From assembly GCA_900769785.1 (NCBI GenBank), contig CAAGHV010000092.1:1-17617 (forward strand): 17,617 nt of DNA, in the 5' to 3' direction. Source of the stretch: Bacteroidales bacterium. GTDB lineage: Bacteria; Bacteroidota; Bacteroidia; Bacteroidales; P3. Below are positions 6,433 through 14,767 of this stretch, one piece after another. The notes under the pieces were generated by a model. It did not search any database, was not told the origin of the DNA, and was given only the letters and a program-made list of their open reading frames with translations. The translations under genes were made by a program, and so were the position numbers. How positions within the stretch are numbered: position 1 is the stretch's first letter; the number at the start of each line of letters is the position of its first letter.

Positions 6433-7944
6433 ATGGACAATATAGGCACCAGAAGAATAGGAAAAAATAGAAGAATAAGTTACGACGAGGCTTTTGCTGT
6501 AAATGGCAAAACACCACCACAGGCATTGGATTTGGAAGAATCAGTTTTGGGAGCTCTTATGCTAGATCAAAACGCACTTACCAATACCATCGAAATAATA
6601 CATACCGAATATTTCTACAAACCAGAACATCAGTTGATATTCAAAGCTATTGTTAGTTTATTTGAAAAATCTAATCCTGTGGATATACTCACTGTAGTGG
6701 AAGAATTGCGTAGTACAGGCAATTTAGACGCTGCAGGAGGTGCCTACTATGTATCGCAGCTTACCAACCGTGTGGTATCAGCTGCACACATCGAATATCA
6801 TGCACGCGTGCTATCGGAAAAATATATACAACGAGAACTGATACGTGTATCAACCGAAACACTTACCGATTCGTACGACGAAACTACTGACGTAATAGAA
6901 TTACTAGACCGTACCGAACAGCGCCTGATGGATATAACCGAAAACAATTTCCGTCGCGACTATTCGGATATGTCAACACTTATGCGCGAAGCTTTTGACC
7001 AAATAGAATCGTCACAAGAAAGCAAGAGCGGTGTAAGTGGTTTACCTACAGGTTTTATAGAATTGGATCGACATACAGCAGGTTTTCAACGTGGTACACT
7101 TATCATTTTGGCAGCACGTCCTGCCATGGGTAAAACAGCTTTTGCTCTATCCATAGCTCGCAATATGGCATTGGACCACGAGATACCTATTGCATTCTTC
7201 TCGCTAGAAATGACAGGGGTAGAACTTGCCATGCGTCTTATATCTAGTGAATCGGAAATATCGTCAAGTATGTTCAAAAAAGGTGGTATGGAAGAATGGC
7301 AGAAACAACAGTTGTACCAGAAAACTGAACGTCTAAGCAGAGCTCCAATATATATCGATGACACTTCGCAACTTACAATATTTGAACTACGTGCCAAATG
7401 CCGTCGTCTAAAACAGCGCTACGGAATACAAATGGTATTTATAGACTACCTACAACTTATGCATGGTGGTGGAGACAACAAGAATGGCAACCGTGAACAA
7501 GAAATCAGTACAATATCGCGTCAATTAAAGGCTTTGTCAAAAGAATTAAATATACCTATATTGGCACTATCGCAATTAAGCCGTGCGGTAGAGGCACGTG
7601 GTGGCGATAAAAAACCACAGCTGTCAGACCTTCGCGAATCGGGAGCTATAGAACAAGATGCCGATATAGTTATGTTCATATATCGTCCGGAATACTATAA
7701 CATAGATAACGACGACAAAGGTAGCACCGTGGGTAAAGCCGACATTATATTGGCAAAACATCGTAGCGGTGGCACAGGCGAAGTACGTTTGAGATTCACA
7801 GGAAAGTATGCTCGATTTGAAAACGACTACGACTATGATACCACAGGACCTTCAGTTCTGATGCCAAACTCCAGTTTTGACAACACCACAGGAAGTATGA
7901 CAATAGACTCTAAAATGAATATCGACGATGATGTTCCATTCTAA
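6433..7944 (+). CDS. dnaB: Replicative DNA helicase DnaB
   Basis: A 503-aa hexameric helicase that unwinds DNA at the replication fork and recruits primase. The N-terminal DnaB domain begins near residue 29 (PPQALDLEESVLGALMLD). The RecA-like C-terminal domain has Walker A AARPAMGKT (227-235), Walker B with Asp338 in VFIDYLQLM, and DLRESGAIEQDADIV. No intein interrupts it. A basic N-terminal tail (TRRIGKNRRISYDE) precedes the domain and the C-terminal tail is acidic (DDDVPF). ATG at 6433 lacks a clear Shine-Dalgarno. The nearest upstream signal is the terminator at 6382-6408; no consensus promoter is visible between it and the start. Confidence 0.97.
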   Translation: MDNIGTRRIGKNRRISYDEAFAVNGKTPPQALDLEESVLGALMLDQNALTNTIEIIHTEYFYKPEHQLIFKAIVSLFEKSNPVDILTVVEELRSTGNLDAAGGAYYVSQLTNRVVSAAHIEYHARVLSEKYIQRELIRVSTETLTDSYDETTDVIELLDRTEQRLMDITENNFRRDYSDMSTLMREAFDQIESSQESKSGVSGLPTGFIELDRHTAGFQRGTLIILAARPAMGKTAFALSIARNMALDHEIPIAFFSLEMTGVELAMRLISSESEISSSMFKKGGMEEWQKQQLYQKTERLSRAPIYIDDTSQLTIFELRAKCRRLKQRYGIQMVFIDYLQLMHGGGDNKNGNREQEISTISRQLKALSKELNIPILALSQLSRAVEARGGDKKPQLSDLRESGAIEQDADIVMFIYRPEYYNIDNDDKGSTVGKADIILAKHRSGGTGEVRLRFTGKYARFENDYDYDTTGPSVLMPNSSFDNTTGSMTIDSKMNIDDDVPF

Positions 7945-7993
7945 AAAAGAGTACAAAGAATATGTAGTAACAGTATATTTAGAAAAAAAATAG

Positions 7994-8001
7994 TATCTTT
8001 G
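7994..8001 (+). promoter_or_regulatory. Probable promoter -7 box of prfA
   Basis: TATCTTTG matches the Bacteroidota -7 consensus TAnnTTTG perfectly, 20 nt before the prfA ATG. No good TTG is found 19-21 nt upstream, so only the -7 element is supported. It would give a very short leader. Confidence 0.55.
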
Positions 8002-8021
8002 CAAACCTAAACTAGAGAGTG

Positions 8022-9092
8022 ATGTTAGAAAAATTAGAAGCTATAAATATTAGATTTCAGGAACTTGAAAAGGAAATGAATAATCCCGACATAATGTCGG
8101 ATATGAAACGTTTTGTAAAACTTAATAAGGATTATAAGGATTTACTACCCGTTATAGCAGCATACAAAGAGTACAAAGATGTACTTGGAAATATAGCCAA
8201 CTGCAAAGAAATTCTTTCTACCGAAAAAGACGAAGAATTTCGCGAAATGGCAAAGTTGGAATTATCGGAATTTACAAGCCGTCGTGATCAGATGGAAGAA
8301 GATATCCGTTTGATGCTTATACCTGCCGATCCACAAGATGGTAAGAATGCCGTAGTGGAAATACGTGGTGGTACAGGTGGTGACGAAGCTAGTATATTTG
8401 CCGGAGACCTATTCAGAATGTACACTCACTATTGCGAAAAACGCAATTGGAAAATAGAGATTGTAGATTATACCGAAGGCACAGCAGGTGGATACAAAGA
8501 AATAGTATTCAATGTTATAGGTGAAAATGTTTATGGACAATTAAAATATGAATCAGGTGTACACCGTGTGCAACGTGTACCACAAACCGAAACGCAAGGT
8601 CGTGTGCATACCTCAGCAGCATCGGTAGTGGTATTGCCCGAGGCCGAAGAATTTGATGTAGAACTTAAGCAGTCAGATATTCGCAAAGATACATTCTGCT
8701 CATCGGGACCCGGAGGTCAATCGGTTAACACCACATACTCTGCAATACGTCTTACACACATTCCGACAGGTATAGTAGTATCGTGTCAGGATCAAAAGTC
8801 TCAGATAAAGAATTTGGAGAAAGCTATGGTGGTATTGCGTACCCGTTTGTTTGAAAGAGAATACAACAAATATTTGGAAGAAATGTCGTCGAAACGTAAG
8901 ACTATGGTTTCTACCGGCGACCGTTCGGCAAAAGTACGTACGTATAATTATCCGCAAAGTCGTGTTACCGATCATCGTATAGGCTATACCATGTATAACC
9001 TTTCGGCATATATGGACGGAGATATACAAGACCTTATAGATGCTTTGCAATTGGCTGAAAATGCCGAACGATTAAAAGAAGCTGTAGGTTGA
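8022..9092 (+). CDS. prfA: Peptide chain release factor 1 (RF1)
   Basis: A 356-aa protein that ends translation at UAA and UAG. The GGQ motif that triggers peptidyl-tRNA hydrolysis is at 231-233 (SSGPGGQSVNT). The stop-codon recognition tripeptide is of the RF1 PxT type, PQT at 187-189 in HRVQRVPQTETQGR, not SPF as in RF2. Length is normal. A GTG directly precedes the ATG at 8022; the ATG is preferred as the standard start. It opens a plus-strand run with the lipid-kinase gene (37-nt gap) and guaD. No frameshift is present. Confidence 0.96.
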   Translation: MLEKLEAINIRFQELEKEMNNPDIMSDMKRFVKLNKDYKDLLPVIAAYKEYKDVLGNIANCKEILSTEKDEEFREMAKLELSEFTSRRDQMEEDIRLMLIPADPQDGKNAVVEIRGGTGGDEASIFAGDLFRMYTHYCEKRNWKIEIVDYTEGTAGGYKEIVFNVIGENVYGQLKYESGVHRVQRVPQTETQGRVHTSAASVVVLPEAEEFDVELKQSDIRKDTFCSSGPGGQSVNTTYSAIRLTHIPTGIVVSCQDQKSQIKNLEKAMVVLRTRLFEREYNKYLEEMSSKRKTMVSTGDRSAKVRTYNYPQSRVTDHRIGYTMYNLSAYMDGDIQDLIDALQLAENAERLKEAVG

Positions 9093-9129
9093 TAAATAAA
9101 ATTAACTATCTTATTCACATTACGAAATA

Positions 9130-10077
9130 GTGAAAAATATAACTGACAACCTTTGGACTGTAGTAATAAATCCGGCATCAGGCAACGGACTAGCCATAAA
9201 ACAATGGAAGACCACTGAGAAGATACTACAATCTAAAGGTTTTAATTATAATGTATGCCATACCAAGCCTAGTGGCAAAACCATAGATATGGTAAAGGAT
9301 ATCATAGAAAATGGATGCACACACATTATAGTTATGGGTGGCGACGGTACCCTCAACGAGGTTGCTAACGGAATAATGTTGCAAAAACGATATGCTACAT
9401 ATCAAATAAAAGTAGGTATAATACCTATAGGTACCGGTAACGATTGGATAAAAACAGCCAATATTCCCAACAACACCTACGATGCCATAGATATTATATG
9501 CAATGGCAACACATCATTGCAAGATGTAGGACGTGCTACCTACCATATAAATGGCGACAGTCATATACGTTATTTTGTTAATACAGCAGGGAGCGGACTA
9601 GACTCTATAGTAATAGACAAAGTATGCCAAAAGAAAACCGCCAACAAGAAAAACCATACAAACAAGTTGGTATATATGCTTACCCTTCTTGCCGAATTTA
9701 CCAAATACAAGCCGGTAGAAGTAACACTTGAAACCGATAATGGTATAACACTTAGAGGCAATATGCTAAACTTTGCCTTAGGTATAGGCAAATACAACGG
9801 TGGAGGAATGTTACCATTTCCCAATGCCGATACCAAAAACAATCTTTTTGAAGTACTTTTCATATCCAATATGCCTAAGATTAAAATGCTGTTTGCCCTA
9901 CCAAAACTATTCAACGGAACGTTAGATAAAGTAACGGAAGTAAAATACATACGCTCACAAAAAATAAAATTATCGTCGGCTTCTCCGATATTTGCCGAAA
10001 CCGATGGTGAAGTGATTGGCTATACCCCTATCCTATTCGACATAGAGCCAATGGCATTTTGCTATTTCTCTAAATAG
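9130..10077 (+). CDS. Diacylglycerol kinase-like lipid kinase (DAGK catalytic family)
   Basis: A 315-aa soluble lipid kinase of the DgkB/YegS/sphingosine-kinase fold. VVINPASGNG lies near the N-terminus, the nucleotide-binding GGDGT is at 70-74 followed by LNEVANG, and IGTGNDW spans 100-106. The C-terminal domain ends in the family's DGE-type segment (AETDGEVIGYTP). It probably phosphorylates a lipid such as diacylglycerol using ATP; the acceptor cannot be told from sequence. The start is GTG at 9130, since an in-frame stop lies at 9103 and no ATG comes between. It follows prfA by 37 nt and precedes guaD by 22 nt, so an operon is likely. Confidence 0.9.
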   Translation: MKNITDNLWTVVINPASGNGLAIKQWKTTEKILQSKGFNYNVCHTKPSGKTIDMVKDIIENGCTHIIVMGGDGTLNEVANGIMLQKRYATYQIKVGIIPIGTGNDWIKTANIPNNTYDAIDIICNGNTSLQDVGRATYHINGDSHIRYFVNTAGSGLDSIVIDKVCQKKTANKKNHTNKLVYMLTLLAEFTKYKPVEVTLETDNGITLRGNMLNFALGIGKYNGGGMLPFPNADTKNNLFEVLFISNMPKIKMLFALPKLFNGTLDKVTEVKYIRSQKIKLSSASPIFAETDGEVIGYTPILFDIEPMAFCYFSK

Positions 10078-10099
10078 ATTAATAAGAATACTATAAGTT

Positions 10100-10579
10100 A
10101 TGACAACACATACTCCTAAATATTATCTACAACGCAGTATAGAAATTGCCGAAACAAATTGCAAAACCAACAATGGTGGTCCATTTGGTGCTGTAATAGT
10201 TCGCAATGGCGAGATTGTGGCAGAATGTGGCAACAGTGTAACAACTACCAACGATCCCACGGCTCATGCCGAAGTAAATGCCATACGTGCAGCTTGTAAG
10301 AAACTTAATACCTTTGACCTGTCGGACTGTGAGATATATGCAAGTTGTGAGCCTTGTCCTATGTGCCTATCGGCTATATATTGGGCTAGAATACCAAAAC
10401 TATATTATGCAGCCAACAAACATGATGCCAAAGATGCAGGTTTCGACGATTCTTTTATATACGATGAACTTGACAAGAACGAAAATGAACGTAGCATATA
10501 TATAAAACGAATAAACCTTCCCACATCGGAACAGCCATTCATGATATGGAAAGGTATGAGCAACAAAGTGGAATATTAG
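10100..10579 (+). CDS. guaD: Guanine deaminase (nucleoside/cytidine deaminase fold)
   Basis: A 159-aa zinc enzyme converting guanine to xanthine and ammonia. Zinc-site residues are His56 and catalytic Glu58 (PTAHAEVNAIR), and Cys86 and Cys89 (SCEPCPMCLSAIYWAR). The whole sequence, including GGPFGAV, DAGFDDSFIY and the C-terminal NKVEY, closely resembles Bacillus GuaD as I remember it. It therefore fits guanine deaminase better than tRNA adenosine deaminase TadA. Last gene of the prfA run, meeting tcdA tail to tail with 13 nt between the stops and no room for a hairpin terminator. Confidence 0.9.
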   Translation: MTTHTPKYYLQRSIEIAETNCKTNNGGPFGAVIVRNGEIVAECGNSVTTTNDPTAHAEVNAIRAACKKLNTFDLSDCEIYASCEPCPMCLSAIYWARIPKLYYAANKHDAKDAGFDDSFIYDELDKNENERSIYIKRINLPTSEQPFMIWKGMSNKVEY

Positions 10580-10592
10580 CAACAAACAATTT

Positions 10593-11300
10593 CTATCTAC
10601 CAAGTATATCCCTTATTACTACCGAAGCACAGTAGCAACCAAATATTGGTGGCATATATGATATACACCCTATAGTAGTGCGTTTGTTGGTAGAGGGGTC
10701 TTCTATCATAGCGTCTTCGGGTACACGCTCGGAGGAATATACTACCTTAAAACCTGTTTTTATACCCAAGCGGCTAAGGCGTTTGCGTACCAAATATGCC
10801 AGCGGACAAGTGTGCGACTTAGACACATCCGACACCTCTACTAGCGAGGGATCAAACTTGCCTGCACTACCCATAGAACTTACCAATGGCAAACCCATCT
10901 GTACACAATGGTATATCAAGAATACTTTGGGGCTGAGTGTATCTATGGCATCAACAACATAATCATAATTCTTATCTTGTAATATTTCTATCATACGGTC
11001 GTCGCGTATAAACTCCGATATCACACGTATATTACAATCGGGATTAATTGATAGTAGGCGACGACGAAATACATCGGCTTTCATCATTCCCACAGTTTCG
11101 GTAGTAGCAATAAGCTGTCGGTTGATGTTGGTTTGACTCACAGTGTCGCCATCTACTATCGTAAGGTTGCCAATACCGGCACGACATAGCTGCTCTACGG
11201 CATAGCCCCCTACTCCACCCAAGCCCACCACCAATACATGAGCATGCTTCAACTTTTCTATACCTTCGGCTTTTACAAGCAATTCGGTTCGTGTGTACAT
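10593..11300 (-). CDS. tcdA: tRNA threonylcarbamoyladenosine dehydratase (ThiF/MoeB/E1-like)
   Basis: A 235-aa E1-like ATP-binding protein. The nucleotide motif GLGGVGGYAVEQLCRAGIG begins at residue 26, followed by DGDTVSQTNINRQ (50-62) and the VVDAIDTLSPK segment. This pattern and length fit TcdA (YgdL/CsdL), which cyclises the t6A residue at position 37 of ANN-decoding tRNAs to ct6A, rather than ThiF or MoeB. The C-terminus has KRTTIGCISYMPPIFG, typical of TcdA. It lies 11 nt after the TatD-family gene, so the two are probably co-transcribed. Confidence 0.9.
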   Translation of the reverse strand: MYTRTELLVKAEGIEKLKHAHVLVVGLGGVGGYAVEQLCRAGIGNLTIVDGDTVSQTNINRQLIATTETVGMMKADVFRRRLLSINPDCNIRVISEFIRDDRMIEILQDKNYDYVVDAIDTLSPKVFLIYHCVQMGLPLVSSMGSAGKFDPSLVEVSDVSKSHTCPLAYLVRKRLSRLGIKTGFKVVYSSERVPEDAMIEDPSTNKRTTIGCISYMPPIFGCYCASVVIRDILGR

Positions 11301-11311
11301 ATATTATTGTA

Positions 11312-11971
11312 TCAAATTATTTTGCTGTTCAGTATTTCTTCTAAGCTATGTTTTACCGTTATTTGTAGCTCATACACATCGGTTTGTAATACCTCTGAGG
11401 CTTTTGCATACACCTCGGCAATGGATATGGTACTATCGTCGGTTTCCAAAAAGAAAAGCATATCGTGCATTTGTACCAATACCTTTGTGGCATTGCCATT
11501 GGGAGCTAACAAGTTTCGGCCAAATGATATCAATATCCCTGCTTCTGAAAGCCGGCAAGCAATATCGGTATTGTTGGCAAAGCCGTGTACCACCCAAGGC
11601 TGCTTCGGATTATAATGCTTATGCATAGCAAGTAACTCATTGTAAGCCCTTACACAATGTATTACCAATGGCTTGGCATATTGCTCGGCTAACTGTATAT
11701 GCCGTTCCATCACCTGCTGCTGCACAACCATAGGCACAGCGGTGCAACGGTCCAAGCCACACTCGCCTACCATCAGCACATCATCTCGACTCAACAACGC
11801 TTCCACATCGGCCATAGCCATTGCAATATCCACGTTGGCAATATCCCACGGATGCAGACCTACAGACCAATAGTTACTTGTACCTACCAAGGGGCAAACT
11901 ACCGAATGGCTGCATATGGAAAATACGTTGGATTCCACTATGGTTTTATGTGTATGAAAATCGATGTACAT
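11312..11971 (-). CDS. TatD family metal-dependent hydrolase
   Basis: A 219-aa TIM-barrel amidohydrolase-type protein. Metal ligands expected for TatD nucleases are present: His6 and His8 (DFHTH), Glu70 (GECGLD), His105 (IHCVRAY), His129 (VVHGF) and Asp178 (LETDD). It is shorter than the roughly 260-aa E. coli TatD, as is common for the compact Bacteroidota members. TatD proteins are reported 3'-5' exonucleases; the physiological substrate here is unknown. First gene of the tatD-tcdA pair. No convincing consensus promoter was found upstream; TTTATTTG at 11986-11993 is one mismatch from a -7 box. Confidence 0.88.
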   Translation of the reverse strand: MYIDFHTHKTIVESNVFSICSHSVVCPLVGTSNYWSVGLHPWDIANVDIAMAMADVEALLSRDDVLMVGECGLDRCTAVPMVVQQQVMERHIQLAEQYAKPLVIHCVRAYNELLAMHKHYNPKQPWVVHGFANNTDIACRLSEAGILISFGRNLLAPNGNATKVLVQMHDMLFFLETDDSTISIAEVYAKASEVLQTDVYELQITVKHSLEEILNSKII

Positions 11972-12170
11972 AGCAAATCCATAAACAAATAAAGTGCAGT
12001 TTTATTGTAAGGCGCCTTTGTTTTTTTTCACTTTGACCAAAGCCCCACAGCATTATCGCCATAATATATTAGGCTTACCCCAATAAAAGCTATGGCATAC
12101 TATAATAGTTGGTAACCATACCTCATGGTGGTTGAATTAAACTCCCGAATATTTTACAAACATATTCTAT

Positions 12171-12287
12171 TCAATGTAAATAAATTTATATCACGAGACA
12201 GATTTATCAACATCACGTAGTAATAACACACATATCGAGGGGTATTTATAACTACATCACGATGGATTTTAACCAATATAGCATTCA
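12171..12287 (+). repeat. Four-unit 22-bp direct repeat array (element copy 2)
   Basis: Cores start at 12191 (TCACGA), 12213 (TCACGT), 12235 (TCGAGG, degenerate) and 12257 (TCACGA), exactly 22 bp apart, with a possible fifth decayed unit at 12279. Each is preceded by an AT-rich half such as ATTTATCAACA or ATTTATAACTACA. The array opens with TAAATAAATTT at the same offset from the first core as in the copy at 2741. Confidence 0.72.
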
Positions 12288-12318
12288 ACGATTTGACGGT
12301 ATATTGTTGTAGTAATAG

Positions 12319-12350
12319 CACCCTATTATGAAACAATTGACAATAGGGTG
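12319..12350 (+). other. Hairpin with conserved ATGAAACAATTG loop (element copy 2)
   Basis: A perfect 9-bp stem, CACCCTATT (12319-12327) with AATAGGGTG (12342-12350), encloses the 14-nt loop ATGAAACAATTGAC. It lies 79 nt before the TTG of the lptA-like promoter. It is not followed by a clean T-run on the plus strand, so a simple terminator is not favoured. It matches the hairpin at 2888-2943 in position and loop sequence. Confidence 0.7.
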
Positions 12351-12428
12351 TGTAATTTAATTAATCCAAAGGGTGGGTAGCATAAAACTACTTTGGGGCT
12401 GCAAGTGTAGCTATGGTAGTGAAATTTA

Positions 12429-12460
12429 TTGTGATAATTCAAAAAAATCTCGTACTTTTG
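12429..12460 (+). promoter_or_regulatory. Bacteroidota-type promoter of the lptA-like/grpE/dnaJ run
   Basis: TTG (12429-12431), 21 nt, TACTTTTG (12453-12460) fits the consensus. Transcription would start near 12467, about 22 nt before the GTG start at 12489. Confidence 0.68.
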
Positions 12461-12488
12461 CAACCGAAAGATTATAATACCACAGTAA

Positions 12489-14030
12489 GTGAAAAAGATA
12501 CTTTTTATATTATTATTCAGTATATTATCGACGGCAGGACACTGCCAGAAAATGATAGAATATGAGTCCGGAATGGGCAGTCGCGATGCCGAAAAGCCCG
12601 ATGTATGGATATTGTACAAGCAGGTTCATGGCTCTCATGAGGGCATGGACCTATATTCCGATTCGGCTCATTACAATACCAAGCTCAACGATTTTACGGC
12701 TTTCAACAATATCAAAATAGTACTTACCGATACTACAACTATTTGGGGCGACATGCTGTTCTACAACGGCAACTCTCGAGTGGTAGAAATATGGGGTAAG
12801 GAAGTGATATTTATTGATGGCGACACACGTCTTGTAACAGACCATCTGGTATATGACCGCAATACAGCCTCAGCCTGCTACACCACAGGTGGCACCACTA
12901 CCAACAAGGAAAATATGCTTGTAAGCCAAAAAGGATATTATTATTCCAACACCAAGGAGTTTCATGTGTTTGACAGTGTAGTGCTTACCGACTCGGCATC
13001 TATGCTTACAACCGACACACTGAGATACAACACCGGTACGCACATTGCCCTATTTGAAAGTCCTACATATATATATGGCGACAGTACCACCATATATAGC
13101 GAACATGGCAGCTACAACACCAATAGCGGCAAAGCTCATTCCGATAAGGCAACATCAATTATAAGTAAAGACCAAAAACTTAGGTGCGATACCTTAGACT
13201 ACGACAAGAAGAGGAAAATAAGCATTGCCCGCCACAATGTTGCAATAACCGACAGTGTAAACAACCTTACGATAACAGGCCACTATGCTTACAGCAACGA
13301 ACGTCAACACTATATGTATATAACCGATAGAGCCACCGCAATATTTGTAGATAAAAAGGACAGCCTTTACCTACATTCGGATACATTGTATGCTACCACC
13401 GGCAACGATAACGACTTCGAAACCATGAAGGCATACCACCATGTAAAGTTTTTCCGCAACGATATACAAGGTAGTTGCGACTCTATATTCTACAGTATTC
13501 CCGACTCGACAATAACTATGTATTATGCCCCCGTAATGTGGAGCGACAAAAACCAATTTACTGCCGACACTATAGTGATGAATTTAGATACAACAGGAAT
13601 AAAAGAAATACACCTCAATGGCAATGCCTTTATAATACAACAAGTAGATGCCACCAAGTATAACCAGATTAACGGCAAAGTGGCAATAGTACACCTCGAT
13701 GGTAGAAATCCACTATACTGCGATATTGTGGGTAACGCACAATCCATATACTACCTTACCGAAGAGCAGGACAATGGCACCGAGGCACTGCTAGGGGTAA
13801 ACGTGGGTATAGGCTCGGGAATAAGAATATATTTCAACGAAAACCGCGAGCCCTCCCGAATTGTTACATATAACAACCCCGACATGACAACGTATCCTAT
13901 CAAGGACCTACCGGAAGATAAAAAGACTCTGAAAGGTTTCAAATGGTGTCATGACAGACGACCGTTGCATGTCAATGACATATACAAACACTACAATAAT
14001 AGCGAAAAAACTGACATTATGGCAGAGTAA
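12489..14030 (+). CDS. OstA/LptA-like LPS-transport domain protein
   Basis: A 513-aa exported protein. The signal peptide covers about residues 1-20 (MKKILFILLFSILSTAGHCQ). The body is a long series of repeated short strands with (Y/D)xxxxD(S/T)xxYN-like turns, for example LYSDSAHYN, LVTDHLVYD, LTTDTLRYN, LRCDTLDYD and LHSDTLYAT. This is the periodic pattern of the OstA/LptA beta-jellyroll, here much longer than E. coli LptA (about 185 aa). It likely forms part of the periplasmic bridge that carries LPS to the outer membrane. The start is GTG at 12489 behind a weak ribosome site, and the signal peptide fits that start. grpE follows within 30 nt. Confidence 0.82.
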   Translation: MKKILFILLFSILSTAGHCQKMIEYESGMGSRDAEKPDVWILYKQVHGSHEGMDLYSDSAHYNTKLNDFTAFNNIKIVLTDTTTIWGDMLFYNGNSRVVEIWGKEVIFIDGDTRLVTDHLVYDRNTASACYTTGGTTTNKENMLVSQKGYYYSNTKEFHVFDSVVLTDSASMLTTDTLRYNTGTHIALFESPTYIYGDSTTIYSEHGSYNTNSGKAHSDKATSIISKDQKLRCDTLDYDKKRKISIARHNVAITDSVNNLTITGHYAYSNERQHYMYITDRATAIFVDKKDSLYLHSDTLYATTGNDNDFETMKAYHHVKFFRNDIQGSCDSIFYSIPDSTITMYYAPVMWSDKNQFTADTIVMNLDTTGIKEIHLNGNAFIIQQVDATKYNQINGKVAIVHLDGRNPLYCDIVGNAQSIYYLTEEQDNGTEALLGVNVGIGSGIRIYFNENREPSRIVTYNNPDMTTYPIKDLPEDKKTLKGFKWCHDRRPLHVNDIYKHYNNSEKTDIMAE

Positions 14031-14056
14031 TACACTTTGGCAAACTTTTTGAAGAT

Positions 14057-14683
14057 ATGATAAAGAAGATAAAAAACATATTGAAAACATATAACACAAC
14101 AAATATGAAACCCGAAAATACTAATACAGAAGATACAGAAAAAGTAGAAAACACAAACGAAACTACTAACGAAACTACAGAGCAAACAAACACTAAAGAC
14201 ACCAAAGCCGGCAAGAAAAAAGAAAGCAAAGACGATAAGCTACAAGAGATGGGCGAAAAGATGGCCGAGCTAAACGATAAATATCTACGACTGTATTCGG
14301 AATTTGAAAACTACAGAAAGCGTACCAATCAGGAAAAAGCCGACCTTATAAAATATGGTAGCGAAGAAATGATAAAGGCAATACTGCCCGTAGTGGACGA
14401 CTACGAAAGAGCAATACAAGCCTTTGACCAAAACGAAGATACGGCAGCCATAAAGGAAGGTGTAGTACTGATATACAACAAACTTATAAATACCCTTTCT
14501 CAAAAAGGATTGAAGGCCATAGAAGCCAAAGGCGAAAAGTTTGACGAAAACCTACACGAAGCCGTGGCTCAATTCCCTGCTACCGACGAAGAACAAAAAG
14601 GAAAAGTAATAGACGAGGTACTGAAAGGCTACTACCTACACGACAAGGTGATAAGATATGCCAAAGTAGTGGTAGCAATATAA
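14057..14683 (+). CDS. grpE: GrpE, DnaK nucleotide-exchange factor
   Basis: A 208-aa protein, with dnaJ next downstream. GrpE releases ADP from DnaK in the cytoplasm. After a hydrophilic Thr/Asn/Glu-rich N-terminus comes a long coiled-coil helix containing DKYLRLYSEFENYRKRTNQE. The conserved PVVDDYERA and the C-terminal beta domain (HEAVAQFP, VLKGYYLHDKVIRYAKVVVA) follow. The start is uncertain: ATG at 14057 gives an unusual basic leader (MIKKIKNILKTYNTTN), while ATG at 14105 gives MKPENTNTED and a 192-aa protein closer to usual lengths. Neither has a strong Shine-Dalgarno. No CIRCE-type operator is seen upstream. Confidence 0.94.
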   Translation: MIKKIKNILKTYNTTNMKPENTNTEDTEKVENTNETTNETTEQTNTKDTKAGKKKESKDDKLQEMGEKMAELNDKYLRLYSEFENYRKRTNQEKADLIKYGSEEMIKAILPVVDDYERAIQAFDQNEDTAAIKEGVVLIYNKLINTLSQKGLKAIEAKGEKFDENLHEAVAQFPATDEEQKGKVIDEVLKGYYLHDKVIRYAKVVVAI

Positions 14684-14767
14684 AACAATACAATACCAAC
14701 AACCAACTGATGGCAATGTGTTATGGATTAATTTATGTCATCAGCAAAAAATAAGATAACATTAAAA

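Larger units (their letters stand above)
11972..12488. other. Divergent intergenic region between the tatD-like and lptA-like genes
   Basis: No gene is supported. The region contains a weak -7-like box for the minus strand (11986-11993), the second copy of the 22-bp repeat array (12171-12287), the conserved hairpin (12319-12350), and the promoter of the lptA-like gene (12429-12460). The stretch 12000-12160 shows nothing I can assign. Confidence 0.7.

Noticed and set aside
8019..8021. GTG start of prfA
   Set aside because: An ATG follows directly at 8022 and no ribosome site favours the GTG; the difference is one residue.
10100..10579. tRNA adenosine deaminase TadA
   Set aside because: It shares the HAE and PCxxC zinc motifs, but GGPFGAV, DAGFDDSFIY and the NKVEY end fit guanine deaminase better.
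14735..14767. Upstream ATG start for dnaJ
   Set aside because: It would add 11 residues before MAKRDYYEVLGV, which is the canonical DnaJ N-terminus.
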